From the NCBI RefSeq assembly GCF_900086985.1, contig NZ_LT593974.1, positions 2,976,001-3,040,000 on the forward strand: a DNA stretch of 64,000 nucleotides, in the 5' to 3' direction. The DNA is from Halomonas sp. HL-93. Lineage in GTDB: Bacteria > Pseudomonadota > Gammaproteobacteria > Pseudomonadales > Halomonadaceae. Under the pieces are notes generated by a model. It saw only the letters and a list, made by a program, of their open reading frames with translations. It ran no database searches and had not been told where the DNA came from. The translations under genes were made by a program, and so were the position numbers. Below are positions 9,241-18,535 of the stretch, in pieces; positions within the stretch are counted from its first letter, which is position 1; each line of letters begins with the position of its first letter.

Positions 9241-9493
9241 GTATTGCCTAGCGAGCGGCTACCGTTGGCAAGGCACTACCTTACACAGGGTATCTTTTGC
9301 CCAAATCGTTTGGCCATCAAAGGTACTCGCGCAGCGTTGAAATAGATTTAGTGGAAAAAATCACCAAAGCCTTCCACGCTATTAAAAAGCGCTAAATAAG
9401 GAGGTACCAGGACACGCCATCTTAACGACACAGGCAAGTGTCATTAGGGCGTAAGACGCACCTGCCAGTGTCGATGTTGCCGTCAACCACGGA

Positions 9494-10915
9494 GTGAATG
9501 CCACGATGGTACGACTCGATAAGAAAGCAACCAGGCTTTACGTGCTGGACACCAATGTCCTGATTCATGACCCCGCCGCGCTCTACCACTTTGATGAGCA
9601 CGATGTCGTTATCCCCATGACCGTACTGGAGGAGCTGGACAAGCACAAAAACGGTATTCGCGAAATCGCCCGCACGGCCCGCCAGATCAGCCGTACACTC
9701 TCGGATTTAACCAGCCAGGTAACGTTCGACGAAATTCAGCAAGGCATCCCGATCCCGCGCATTACCGGAGAATCCGGCCGCCTACACTTTCTTTGCTATA
9801 ACGACCTTCAGTCCTTTAGCTCTCTGGAAGACAGCCCTGACAACCGCATTCTGGCGGAAACCTGCCGACTTCGCGACGAACGTCCCGATGCGTCGGTCAT
9901 TCTGATTACCAAAGATATCAACCTGCGCGTAAAGGCGGCGGCGCTAAAGGTTCCCGTCGAGGATTACCTGAATGACCGGGCGTTTGACGATAGCGACGCC
10001 ATGATTGAAGGCGCCCAAGTCTACACCTCGGCAGGCCAACACGGCGCTTCGCTTTGGGAAGCACTGAATGTGGACGTGACCGTCGAGCGAATCGACCATC
10101 ACACTTTTTATCAACTGAGTGGCGACATGCCGCGGCACTGGCATGTGGGCATGCTGGTATCGGATAGCGAAAACGGCGCCGAGTTTGAGGCCATTATCCG
10201 CGAACTCTCGCCGTCATCGGCACGCCTACAGCTGCTGACTAACTATCGCCACCATGCGGGTGTCTGGGGGGTTCATGCCCACGACAGCCGGCAAAACTTC
10301 ACCCTTAACCTACTGATGGATCCAGAGATAGACCTCGTCACCATCGCGGGTAACGCGGGAACCGGCAAAACCTTTATGACGCTGGCTGCCGCTTTTCAGC
10401 AAACCCTCGACCAAAAGCAGTTCGAACGTATTGTGTTCACCCGCGCGCCTATTCCCATGGGCGAAGATATCGGCTTTCTACCCGGCACCGAGGAGGAAAA
10501 AATGTCGCCGTGGATGGGCGCTTTCCACGACAACATGGACAACCTGCTGCGCAATGAAGAAGGCGAGTCCACCTGGGATAACGGCGCCACACGGCAGCTG
10601 ATTGGTTCGCGGGTACAGATCCGCGCGCCCAGCTTCATGCGCGGGCGCACCCTCAACGATACCTTCCTGATCATTGACGAGGCACAGAACTTCACCCCCA
10701 AACAGCTTAAATCCCTGGTCACCCGGGCCGGGCGTAATACCAAGATCGTCTGCCTGGGCAACGTCGGACAAATCGACACGCCCTACCTGACCGCCAACAC
10801 CTGCGGCATGGCCGCTGTGGTGGAGAAGTTCCGCGACTGGCCACATGCTGGGCATATCACGCTGAAAAGCGTCGAGCGTTCGCGTCTGGCATTGGCCGCC
10901 GAAGAGCTTCTTTAA
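9494..10915 (+). CDS. PhoH-family protein with N-terminal PIN domain (PhoH2/YlaK type)
   Basis: 473 residues. The N-terminal PIN ribonuclease domain (about 15-150) opens with YVLDTNVLIHDP and has acidic residues in DEHDVV and VLEELDKHK. The C-terminal PhoH ATPase has Walker A GNAGTGKT at about 286-293, the FTRAPIPMGEDIGFLPGT segment, and Walker B FLIIDEAQNFTPKQ. PhoH2-type proteins are described as RNA helicase/ribonucleases. GGAG precedes the ATG at 9494; an in-frame ATG at 9506 is an alternative. The 250 nt upstream hold no convincing gene. Confidence 0.9.
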   Translation: MNATMVRLDKKATRLYVLDTNVLIHDPAALYHFDEHDVVIPMTVLEELDKHKNGIREIARTARQISRTLSDLTSQVTFDEIQQGIPIPRITGESGRLHFLCYNDLQSFSSLEDSPDNRILAETCRLRDERPDASVILITKDINLRVKAAALKVPVEDYLNDRAFDDSDAMIEGAQVYTSAGQHGASLWEALNVDVTVERIDHHTFYQLSGDMPRHWHVGMLVSDSENGAEFEAIIRELSPSSARLQLLTNYRHHAGVWGVHAHDSRQNFTLNLLMDPEIDLVTIAGNAGTGKTFMTLAAAFQQTLDQKQFERIVFTRAPIPMGEDIGFLPGTEEEKMSPWMGAFHDNMDNLLRNEEGESTWDNGATRQLIGSRVQIRAPSFMRGRTLNDTFLIIDEAQNFTPKQLKSLVTRAGRNTKIVCLGNVGQIDTPYLTANTCGMAAVVEKFRDWPHAGHITLKSVERSRLALAAEELL

Positions 10916-10931
10916 CCCCCTCACTTCCAGC

Positions 10932-10957
10932 CTGCCTCCCGCCCAACGGCGGGGGCA
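10932..10957. terminator. Terminator between convergent phoH-type and brkB-type genes
   Basis: CTGCC-t-CCCGCC (10932-10943) pairs with GGCGGG-g-GGCAG (10948-10957 region) around CAAC. It is followed on the plus strand by CCCTTT. It ends just before the stop codon of the converging gene. Confidence 0.6.
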
Positions 10958-10962
10958 GCCCT

Positions 10963-11967
10963 TTAGTCACGGCGAGGCTCGTCTGACGGGGGCAAGGTAT
11001 CATCCTGCTCGTGCCAGGGATGCTGACGGCCCAGGGTGTCGGCGGCATAGGCTTCGCGCTGACCCAACGGGCGGTCCTCTCCCACCGTAGTGTCTTGGCG
11101 CGTCTGTCGCTCCAGTTCGCAGTTAATCTCTGCGCCCAGCAACACCACAAACGCCGACAGCAAAAACCAAAACATTAACACCACCACGGCGCCTAAGGAG
11201 CCGTACAGCTCGCTAAAGTTGGAAAAATAGCGTACGTATAGTGATAACCCACCCGAGCCCAGTAACCAAAAAAGCGTGGCTACCATCGTACCGACGCTTA
11301 GCCACTCCCATTTGGCCGAGCGCCGATAGGGAGCAAAGCGGTAAAGCAGCGCTATCACAGCACTCATCATCACCAACAGCGCAGGCCAGCGCATAAAATC
11401 GATCACCCGATCAAAGGGCGAAACGACAGCCAATGCATCCACCAGCATCGGCACTAGTGCAATAAACCCCAGGCTTAGCAGGGTCATGATGATCAGGCCA
11501 AGGGTCATCGTCGTGACGAGCACGGCTAACTGCCAAACGTTGCGCCGCTCACGCTCGCCGTAAACCACGTTGAGCCCCACAATCAGGCCACTGACGCCTT
11601 TGGAGGCAATAAACATGGCCACTAGCAAACCCACTAAGGCGCCGATTTCATTGCTGGAATCAACGCTATCCACCACGTCCTGAGCCTGCTCGTCGATGAG
11701 CTTGGCGGCTTCAGGTGGCATCAATCGGATAAGGCTATAGAGCTGCTGACTGGCTTCGTAGGGATCAAAAAATAGTCCCCAAATGGAGATCACCGCCGCA
11801 ATGGTAGGAAACAACGCCAGCAAGGCATAGAAGGCAACACCTGCCGCCAATAACATAATACGGTCACGGCGGGCCGACCGCACAACGCGCCAGACAATAT
11901 CGTGCCATCCCGTTTTGGGGATTTCATGGGGGAGCTCGGCTTGGCGGCCACGTGTGAGTTTACTCAT
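10963..11967 (-). CDS. YihY/BrkB family inner-membrane protein
   Basis: 334 residues with about six membrane helices. The family hallmark GVAFYALLALFPTIAAVISIWGL lies near residues 42-65, and the long helix containing GSLGAVVVLMFWFLLSAFVVLLGAEINCELE near 255-285 is also characteristic. The function of BrkB/YihY proteins is not settled; the RNase BN label given to them historically belongs to another protein. AAGGACA lies just before the ATG. It is 21 nt downstream of the last gene of the antiporter-like module on the same strand, so it may be the fifth gene of that transcript. The C-terminal ~50 residues are charged and cytoplasmic. Confidence 0.88.
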   Translation of the reverse strand: MSKLTRGRQAELPHEIPKTGWHDIVWRVVRSARRDRIMLLAAGVAFYALLALFPTIAAVISIWGLFFDPYEASQQLYSLIRLMPPEAAKLIDEQAQDVVDSVDSSNEIGALVGLLVAMFIASKGVSGLIVGLNVVYGERERRNVWQLAVLVTTMTLGLIIMTLLSLGFIALVPMLVDALAVVSPFDRVIDFMRWPALLVMMSAVIALLYRFAPYRRSAKWEWLSVGTMVATLFWLLGSGGLSLYVRYFSNFSELYGSLGAVVVLMFWFLLSAFVVLLGAEINCELERQTRQDTTVGEDRPLGQREAYAADTLGRQHPWHEQDDTLPPSDEPRRD

Positions 11968-11988
11968 CGTACTGTCCTTGCAGTCGTA

Positions 11989-13761
11989 TCATCGAGCGCC
12001 CTCCCACATTAGTAACGCCGCAAGTAATACGGCAAGCACCATCATCAAACCACTGGCATGGTGACGCATCCAATGCTCCGCGCCCGACAGGCGCGTCAGA
12101 TGATCCATGAAAGCACTCTCGGTTCTTTGCGAAGCTACCACGCTCGACGCCTTCAACTCGCCACACCAGCGGCTAAAGCGGCGTATGGGTAACAACGCCT
12201 TGCCGATGACACCGGCGTATAGCCACCACAGGTCACCCGCGGGCGGTACTTTACTTTTACGCTGTCGCAACAATATCCACCCAATGGCTGTTAACGCAAC
12301 GCCCACGGGTAGCGGCCACATAATACCCAGCCACTTTTTAATGGGCGGGATGCCAACGCTATCAGCAGGAAGCGGCAGCCACAGGGGCGTGGTTAATGCG
12401 AACGCGATACCCAATAACCAAGCCCCCCACTGCCAGCGATTGCTTCCCCCTGACTCACGCTGCTGCCACTGTCGCCAAAGTGCAACGCTGACCAGCGCGG
12501 CAGTCCCAACGGCAGCCCAGCCGAGAAGCTTGATCAGCGTTCCATGATGCATCTCGTCAAGCGGGCTTTTGACTCCCCACTTGCTTATCAGCCCCGCCGC
12601 GATGGCACCTGTAAGTGATACCCCTGGCAGTGCCAGCAGCATCCAAACGAGCGGCAGCGGCCAACGTGGCAGATGTTCACTAATACTAGTGCCCATAAAC
12701 AACGTGCCTTTGGCAAGCGCATGGTGGGCGGCAAACAGCACCACCCCTGGCCACAACAGTGACCAAACGTCCGGGGCAGCCAACCCCATGGCCACCAGCG
12801 CCGTTAGCATGCCCATTTGACTGATGCTGGAATAGGCCAATACCGCTTTGGGGTGGCGCTGGAATACGCCGTAGAGCGCTGCTAAATAGGCGGCTGCAAG
12901 TCCTGCGGCCAACATTATATGTCCAAATTGGGTGAGAGCTGCTGGCATCTGTTGGTCGCCTAATGGCAGTACACTTATCCACCCAAGCAAGCCCGCTTTT
13001 ATCATTGCGCCGCTCAGTACTGCGCTTGCAGGGGCAGGGGCCACCGGATGCGCTAGCGGCAACCACACATGCAGGCCAATAACGCCCGCCTTTACGCCAA
13101 ACCCCAGCCATAGCACCGCAGCCATCCAGGCGCCCTGTTCAGCCGCCAAAATCCCATCGCGCACGCCTTGCAGAGTGAGCGTTTCCGCTTCGCCCGCGGC
13201 CCATAGAAAACCGCCTATCACCAGCCCTTCCCCGATGATCGCTAAAATGAGGTACACCCGGGCCCCCAGACGAGCCTGCTCGGTGCCGCTGTGCACCACT
13301 AAGGCGTAAGCAGCAAATGTCATCAGCGCAAAGCCTAGATAAAAACTGGCGATATCCTGTGCCACGATCAGAATCACATTGCCGAGTAGGGTCAACGGCC
13401 ACAGCAGCGATAAACGTACCAACCGGTAGCGAGCAGATTGATCACCGCTTTGAGCGCGCGCCTGCTCAGCGGCGAAATACCCTCTGGCATGCACGGCTGC
13501 CAAACTCCATAGCAGGGCAGTGAAGGCCAGCCACGGACGGGTAAGTGAGTTCAACTCCCATTGTCCCCCCAACATCCAGACATCAACACTCCATTGGGCC
13601 TCTCCAGCGAAGGCTAACAACACCGCTGGCCAGGCAGCGCTCAGCCACAGCAGCGGAAAGTAGCGCCGTGTCACAGCGGGTGTCCGGTAAACCTGCCAAA
13701 CCACCGCCCCAGCCACACCCAGCGGCCAGAGCATGGTCAGCGCCAACAGCAGCGTCATCAT
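11989..13761 (-). CDS. Complex-I/Mrp-type proton-conducting subunit (NuoL/MrpA/D-like), TM5 glutamate missing
   Basis: 590 residues, about 16 hydrophobic helices, homologous to NuoL/M/N and MrpA/MrpD. The TM7 lysine is present (Lys224 in GFGVKAGVIGLHVWLP) and the TM12 lysine is present (GLISKWGVK). By alignment with the neighbouring subunit around VVHSGTEQA, the TM5 position that is glutamate in these pumps is Ala145 (FYLGFALMTF versus FLVFYEMLTL). It is the fourth and last gene of an operon; its ATG overlaps the upstream stop by 4 nt. It is probably a structural or modified ion-channel subunit of an antiporter-like complex. Confidence 0.85.
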   Translation of the reverse strand: MMTLLLALTMLWPLGVAGAVVWQVYRTPAVTRRYFPLLWLSAAWPAVLLAFAGEAQWSVDVWMLGGQWELNSLTRPWLAFTALLWSLAAVHARGYFAAEQARAQSGDQSARYRLVRLSLLWPLTLLGNVILIVAQDIASFYLGFALMTFAAYALVVHSGTEQARLGARVYLILAIIGEGLVIGGFLWAAGEAETLTLQGVRDGILAAEQGAWMAAVLWLGFGVKAGVIGLHVWLPLAHPVAPAPASAVLSGAMIKAGLLGWISVLPLGDQQMPAALTQFGHIMLAAGLAAAYLAALYGVFQRHPKAVLAYSSISQMGMLTALVAMGLAAPDVWSLLWPGVVLFAAHHALAKGTLFMGTSISEHLPRWPLPLVWMLLALPGVSLTGAIAAGLISKWGVKSPLDEMHHGTLIKLLGWAAVGTAALVSVALWRQWQQRESGGSNRWQWGAWLLGIAFALTTPLWLPLPADSVGIPPIKKWLGIMWPLPVGVALTAIGWILLRQRKSKVPPAGDLWWLYAGVIGKALLPIRRFSRWCGELKASSVVASQRTESAFMDHLTRLSGAEHWMRHHASGLMMVLAVLLAALLMWEGAR

Positions 13762-15263
13762 GGCAGATACTCCCCGTTGGCGACGCGGGTCGCCCAGTCC
13801 AACGGGCTAAACGGCATGCCTGCCAACAACCCTGCCCCCAGGCTCGCCAGGGCGGTAAACACCATGGGCCAAAGCAGCCATGCATTGGTTTCAAAACGCC
13901 CTAAGTGCTGCTCATCCGGCCAGTGACCTTTGCCATGCGCCGGGCCTAAACGGAACCAAAGGCGGTGCAAAATCGGCAAAAAATACATCGCGTTGAGCGT
14001 ACTGCTCGCTACCAGAACGGCGACCACCCAGTACATTTCAGCCTGGATGGCGCCGACCCCGAGATACCACTTGGTAATAAACCCCGCCACCGGTGGCAAC
14101 CCGATCATGCCCAGCGCCCCAACGGTAAACGCAAGACTGGTGAGCGGCATGCGCCGCCCTGCCCCGTCCAAGTCGTCAATGCGATGGATGCCCAGTTCTT
14201 CGGCATAATTACCCGCGCAAAAGAACAGCGTCACTTTCATTAAGCCTTGGTGCAGTAAATGCGCCAACGCGCCAATCGTGCCAAAGGGGCCTAATAAACC
14301 CGCACCTAGAATCACGTAAGAGACTTGGCTGATCGTGGAAAAGGCTAGCCGCGGTTTCAACTCGTCCTGAGCAAGCGCTCTTAGCGAGCCATAAATAATC
14401 GTAATCGACGCGGCGATCACCAGGGCCGTGTTGACGCCTAGCTCAATACTGAGCTCAATGCCGAAAAGGTCGTAAATCACTCGCAATATGCCGAAAGCAC
14501 CTGCTTTTACGACCGCCACCGCATGCAGCAGCGCGCTGACCGGCGCGGGGGCAACCATCGCTCTTGGCAACCAGCTGTGGAGGGGCACCATTGCGGCTTT
14601 CACCGCAAGCCCTCCCACCAGCAGGGCATAAATCAAGATGAGCAGGCCCCGGTGATCGGTCAGGTAATCGCCCAGGCCCTCCTCCGACGAGAAGGATTGT
14701 TCACCGGTAAGGGTATACAGCAGAACAGTGCCCAACAGCAGCACGGCGCCAGCGCTTAGCGTATAGCGTAAATAAACACGCCCCGCATTCAGAGCTTGCT
14801 CGGTTCCCCGATGCACCACCAGCGGGTAGGTGGAGAGCGTCAGCATTTCGTAGAAAACTAGAAAGGTAAACAGGTTGTCCGCTAGGGCGATGCCTGTCGT
14901 ACTCGCCACACACAGGCTGAAAAAGCCGAAAAAACGCTTCCGGTTGGCCGAACCTTCTAGATAACCTATCGCGTAAATGGTGGTGCAAAGCCAGAGCAGC
15001 GACGACAGCCCGGCAAACATCACCCCGAGCGCATCCGCACGCAGCACGAAATCAATATTGCCGACGACTTGAAAGCTAAAGCTATCTTCGTATCCCGTCG
15101 CCACGCGCCCGACCATCAGGCTCACCAAAATAAGTTTCGTGACCGCCGCCGCTAAATTAATCGTCGTACGCAGTCGCCGCGCCTCTTCTGGCAGCGCAAA
15201 AATCGTAGCCGTTACCAGTAGCGAGGTGGCCAAAGCAGTGACCGGTAGCCATACCGCATTCAT
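13758..15263 (-). CDS. Complex-I/Mrp-type proton-conducting subunit (MrpD/NuoM/N-like)
   Basis: 501 residues, about 14 membrane helices. The ion-channel residues expected in the family are all visible: Glu139 in FLVFYEMLTLSTYPLVVH (TM5), Lys222 in GGLAVKAAMVPLHSWLP (TM7) and the lysine in GFITKWYLG (TM12). It is the third gene of the four-gene operon, with 4-nt start/stop overlaps on both sides, which implies translational coupling and equal stoichiometry. No quinone- or NADH-module genes are near, so a cation/proton antiporter or other proton-driven role is more likely than a respiratory one. Confidence 0.88.
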   Translation of the reverse strand: MNAVWLPVTALATSLLVTATIFALPEEARRLRTTINLAAAVTKLILVSLMVGRVATGYEDSFSFQVVGNIDFVLRADALGVMFAGLSSLLWLCTTIYAIGYLEGSANRKRFFGFFSLCVASTTGIALADNLFTFLVFYEMLTLSTYPLVVHRGTEQALNAGRVYLRYTLSAGAVLLLGTVLLYTLTGEQSFSSEEGLGDYLTDHRGLLILIYALLVGGLAVKAAMVPLHSWLPRAMVAPAPVSALLHAVAVVKAGAFGILRVIYDLFGIELSIELGVNTALVIAASITIIYGSLRALAQDELKPRLAFSTISQVSYVILGAGLLGPFGTIGALAHLLHQGLMKVTLFFCAGNYAEELGIHRIDDLDGAGRRMPLTSLAFTVGALGMIGLPPVAGFITKWYLGVGAIQAEMYWVVAVLVASSTLNAMYFLPILHRLWFRLGPAHGKGHWPDEQHLGRFETNAWLLWPMVFTALASLGAGLLAGMPFSPLDWATRVANGEYLP

Positions 15264-16750
15264 ACGCCACCCCCATGCAACAGCGTTAAGGGGAAGTGCG
15301 CCAGTAAACCAAGCGCAAACGCAGTGAAAGCAAGCGTCAGCGCGATAAGATCCATCCCCGGTGCCAGTGGCTGGTAACGGTGGCGCGGTGCCGTTTCATC
15401 AAACGAGTAGCGAAACATGCGAAACACATAGGCCGCGGTCAGTAGCGAGCCGGTTAACAACGCGCCAATCGCCCACCACTGCTGGGTCCTGACCATCGCC
15501 TCAAGCAACAGCCACTTGGCGGTGAAGCCTGAGCTTGGCGGCAGCCCCATCAACGTCACGGCAGCAATACCAAACACTAACAGAGAAAGCGGCAACCGAC
15601 GGCTGGTACCCGCCAAGCCTTTAAGCGTGCTCTCCCCCGTAGCCAGCATCAGGTTACCAGCGGCCATAAACATCGCTGCTTTGGCAAAGGCGTGGCCCAT
15701 TAGCTGCAACCAAAAGCCCTCCCAGGCTAACGCGCGGGGTAATGGTGCGATGTCCGGCCCCAACAGCAATGGGAAAATCACCATCAGGTACCCCAACTGT
15801 GCCACGGTTGAGGACGCCACTAGGGTTTTCAACGAATCAGTGCGCCACGCCAGTACGCCTCCCCAGACAATCGCCAGCATGCCCAGCCACGCGATGACAT
15901 GCGGGGCAAAGAACGTGTCTGGCAGCAGAATGCTCCACAGCTGGAGTAGAATAAACAGCGAGGCCTTGATCACCAGAGCGGCGTGCAGAGCGCTTACCGG
16001 TGTCCAAGCAGTGCTGTGCACTGGAGAGAGCCACCCATGAAGCGGGAACAGGGCGGCTTTCAAGGCTAAGCCTGCCCCCATCAGCGCGGCGGCGATCCAT
16101 GCCACGGGTCCTGGCTCGATTACTTCTGCCAGCCCCTGAAGATCCAACCGCTCCCACTCCCCCAACACCAACGCCACACCCAGTAGATAAGCAAGCGACC
16201 CCACCAGCGCCAGTAGCAAGTAGCGCATGCCTGCAAGTAGCGCCGCCGCCTTTCCCGACAGCATCAGCATGCCTACTGCGGCCAACCCCATTACCTCCAA
16301 CGCCACGTAGAGCGTCAGCAAGTCGGTGGCCAGCCAGATCAATGTGAGCGCGCTTAAGAGCACCCCCATCAATGGCCATAGCCAGCGCGACAGCGGCTCA
16401 GGATCGCCTAGTCGTAGCATCCCAGGGGTGTAGAGTGCCGCAGCACAACCAATCCACTGGGTAGTTAATAGCAACAAAACGCTGAGTCCGCTCAAGCGCA
16501 GTGAAAGGCTGATACCAGCCAATTCCCACTGCCATCGCAGCACCCCCGACTGCTCAAAAGCGAATAATAGCCCCAGCCCCGACGCCAAAACGGACAGACA
16601 AGCCAGTGCGACAGGCCATGCCCGTTTAGGCGGCAATAGCGCTGCCATCAACCCCAGCAGCAACGGAGAAGCAAGCGCTACGCCCAACGCCCAGTGGGTG
16701 GCAACCAGTGGCGCAAAGGTGCTTTCCAGCAGGCCAAAACGCCACATCAT
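15260..16750 (-). CDS. Complex-I/Mrp-type proton-conducting subunit (NuoN/MrpD-like)
   Basis: 496 residues, about 14 membrane helices. Glu152 in LLTLYVALEVMGLAAVG is the TM5 glutamate, Lys231 in GLALKAALFPLHGWLSP is the TM7 lysine, and GFTAKWLLLEA supplies the TM12 lysine. It is the second gene of the operon and overlaps both neighbours by 4 nt. It is a paralogue of the next two genes, so the complex would carry three antiporter-like subunits. Confidence 0.87.
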   Translation of the reverse strand: MMWRFGLLESTFAPLVATHWALGVALASPLLLGLMAALLPPKRAWPVALACLSVLASGLGLLFAFEQSGVLRWQWELAGISLSLRLSGLSVLLLLTTQWIGCAAALYTPGMLRLGDPEPLSRWLWPLMGVLLSALTLIWLATDLLTLYVALEVMGLAAVGMLMLSGKAAALLAGMRYLLLALVGSLAYLLGVALVLGEWERLDLQGLAEVIEPGPVAWIAAALMGAGLALKAALFPLHGWLSPVHSTAWTPVSALHAALVIKASLFILLQLWSILLPDTFFAPHVIAWLGMLAIVWGGVLAWRTDSLKTLVASSTVAQLGYLMVIFPLLLGPDIAPLPRALAWEGFWLQLMGHAFAKAAMFMAAGNLMLATGESTLKGLAGTSRRLPLSLLVFGIAAVTLMGLPPSSGFTAKWLLLEAMVRTQQWWAIGALLTGSLLTAAYVFRMFRYSFDETAPRHRYQPLAPGMDLIALTLAFTAFALGLLAHFPLTLLHGGGV

Positions 16751-17427
16751 GTTGCCCTCTCCTTGGAATCGCCGTCGCCTCCCAAGCTATCGGCGCCCTG
16801 CAAATGCATCAGTTGTCGAATGAGTAGTGCCCCCAGCATCGAGCCCAGCCAAGCGACACATAGCCCCACGCCAATCAATACCTGGGCAGCCGCCGAGGTG
16901 CCCGCGAGACCGGCCAACAGTATAAATACCCCCGAGCCGAGGATATTAAACGCCAATAAGCGCCGCACCAGATGGCGATGTAGCGCAAATGCGCTTAACG
17001 CGCCGGCGGCCATCATAACCCCGGCCAGCAACAGTGGCTGCTCGGCAGGGGAATACGCCATATCGGGGATCACATAGCGAATCGCGCCACCGACCATCAC
17101 CAACCAGCCAAGCGCTAATAACGCCCGCGCTATGGTCCGCGGCCAGGCGTCGCTGAAGGTATCGTATTTAAGCGGGGAAGAAGCACCACGAGCCACTCTG
17201 CCAAGCGCATAAAAAAAGCACAGCCCCGTCAGCAAGGCGCCCAACAACAGCTCAGCCACAGCCAACCAGGGGGCACCCAGGCGCCACCATGAAAGCGTCA
17301 TCGCCAGCGCAAAACCCACAAAGCAGCAGCAGGCACGTACAAGGTGGCGATCATATAAGCAAGCCAGCGCAGCGACGGTTAAGCAGAGCGCCAGTACGCC
17401 ATCAAGGGGGTCAAAGGAAGTTATCAT
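16747..17427 (-). CDS. Fusion of MbhD/DUF4040-like and MrpC/NuoK-like membrane domains
   Basis: 226 residues, almost all membrane helices. The first ~75 residues follow the MbhD (DUF4040) pattern seen at the C-terminus of MrpA: DRHLVRACCCFVGFALAM, then GAPWLAVAELLLGALLTGL with the conserved glutamate. After an interdomain helix, residues about 135-220 resemble MrpC/NuoK: HRHLVRRLLAFNILGSGVFILL then AAAQVLIGVGLCVAWLGSML. In Mrp systems these two domains are in different polypeptides. It is the first gene of the four-gene operon, overlapping the next gene by 4 nt. The 79-nt spacer upstream probably holds the promoter. Confidence 0.75.
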   Translation of the reverse strand: MITSFDPLDGVLALCLTVAALACLYDRHLVRACCCFVGFALAMTLSWWRLGAPWLAVAELLLGALLTGLCFFYALGRVARGASSPLKYDTFSDAWPRTIARALLALGWLVMVGGAIRYVIPDMAYSPAEQPLLLAGVMMAAGALSAFALHRHLVRRLLAFNILGSGVFILLAGLAGTSAAAQVLIGVGLCVAWLGSMLGALLIRQLMHLQGADSLGGDGDSKERAT

Positions 17428-17506
17428 TCGTTTTCGCTACATCCTTGCATCGGGCACGAATAGACACTCACTGTGCATCCCTTTTGAGCCGTTGTCGACG
17501 CAGCAT

Positions 17507-18178
17507 TTAGCTAAGCCGTTGGGTAAGCCACTTACTGATATCGCTTACCTGCTGCGGGCAAAGCGAGTGAGCCATGGGATACTGACGGTAATTCACCGCA
17601 TAGCCCATCCCGGTCAAGCGCTCAGCTCCACTTTTTCCCAAGCTCTCCGGCACGATGGGGTCAAAGCTGCCGTGCTGGACCTCAATGGGAATTTGCCGGT
17701 TAGCCTCTGCCAGAGCAATGCTGTCGGCGGTCGCAAAATAACTCGACATGGCCAGCAGCCCACCGAGCGGCTGCGGGAAGGAAAGCGCTGCGTGATAGGC
17801 CACTGCTCCACCCTGGGAAAAACCTGCCACGATAATACGCTGGCTATCGATACCCTGGTCAATTTGCTCCTGGATGAGCGCTTGAATACGTTTAGCGGCT
17901 ACTTTCAATTGTACTTCATCGACCCGACGACCCAGGTCCATCGCCAAAATATCGTACCACGCGGGCATCACCATACCGCCGTTAATGGTCACCGCAAGTC
18001 GGGGCGCGTGGGGCATAATAAAGCGCACCTTGGCGCTGGCGGGCAAGCCCAGCGCAGGGACCAGTGGTTCAAAATCGTGGCCGTCTGCACCTAGGCCATG
18101 CAGTATGAATACACACGCATCGGCGGGCTTGCCGCTCTTCGGCTCGATGATAAGTTCGCCAGGCGCTGTCATGGTCAT
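17507..18178 (-). CDS. Alpha/beta hydrolase, phospholipase/carboxylesterase (YpfH/EstB type)
   Basis: 223 residues, cytoplasmic, no signal peptide. The oxyanion loop region is ILHGLGADGHDFEPLV; the nucleophile elbow is GFSQGGAVAY (GxSxG) and the charge-relay residues lie in HGSFDPIVP (Asp) and YPMAHSLCP (His). The family includes acyl-protein-thioesterase-like carboxylesterases with broad short-chain ester activity; the natural substrate cannot be read from sequence. AAGGA precedes ATG 18178, with a second in-frame ATG six nt later. It ends 79 nt before the antiporter-like operon on the same strand. Confidence 0.88.
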   Translation of the reverse strand: MTMTAPGELIIEPKSGKPADACVFILHGLGADGHDFEPLVPALGLPASAKVRFIMPHAPRLAVTINGGMVMPAWYDILAMDLGRRVDEVQLKVAAKRIQALIQEQIDQGIDSQRIIVAGFSQGGAVAYHAALSFPQPLGGLLAMSSYFATADSIALAEANRQIPIEVQHGSFDPIVPESLGKSGAERLTGMGYAVNYRQYPMAHSLCPQQVSDISKWLTQRLS

Positions 18179-18257
18179 TCATTCCTTGCTTTAAAAACGC
18201 CACCCTAGCGCAAAGCAACGCTCGGGGCGAGTAATGTGGCTGGTTTTCATACACATA

Positions 18258-18288
18258 CAAAAAACCCCGCACATGGCGGGGTTTTGTG
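18258..18288. terminator. Strong bidirectional terminator downstream of cspA
   Basis: AAAACCCCGC (18261-18270) pairs with GCGGGGTTTT (18276-18285) around a 5-nt loop, with A/T tracts on both sides. On the minus strand it terminates the cold-shock gene before the esterase gene. Confidence 0.85.
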
Positions 18289-18331
18289 CGCGCTAACATT
18301 AATCGTTAGCGGCAAACATCAATATTCTAAC

Positions 18332-18535
18332 TTATAGAACTTTGATGTTAGAAGCCTGAAGGCCTTTTTTACCCTGAGTGACGTCGAAGGAAACCTTCTG
18401 GCCGTCTTGCAGAGTTTTAAAACCGTCAGCCTGAATTTCGGAGAAGTGAGCGAACAGATCGTCGCCGTTGTCGTCCGGAGAAATAAAGCCGAAGCCTTTA
18501 GTGTCGTTAAACCACTTAACGGTACCAGTTGCCAT
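18332..18535 (-). CDS. cspA: Cold-shock protein, CspA family
   Basis: 67 residues, single cold-shock domain. RNP1 is KGFGFIS and RNP2 is DLFAHFSEI (Ala where most have Val). Binds single-stranded RNA/DNA and acts as an RNA chaperone. Transcript features fit the family: a predicted promoter about 170 nt upstream, a leader of roughly 135 nt without another gene, and a strong terminator. GAGGA precedes the ATG. Which paralogue it is cannot be told. Confidence 0.94.
   Translation of the reverse strand: MATGTVKWFNDTKGFGFISPDDNGDDLFAHFSEIQADGFKTLQDGQKVSFDVTQGKKGLQASNIKVL

Noticed and set aside
9266..9395. Open plus-strand stretch ending HAIKKR before a GGAGG
   Set aside because: No credible start codon or ribosome site, and the GGAGG at about 9400 has no start codon at suitable distance; not called as a gene.
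11989..17427. Canonical Mrp (MnhA-G) operon or a complex-I operon
   Set aside because: No E, F or G subunits, no MrpB-like gene, and no NADH- or quinone-module genes; domain order in the first gene differs from Mrp.
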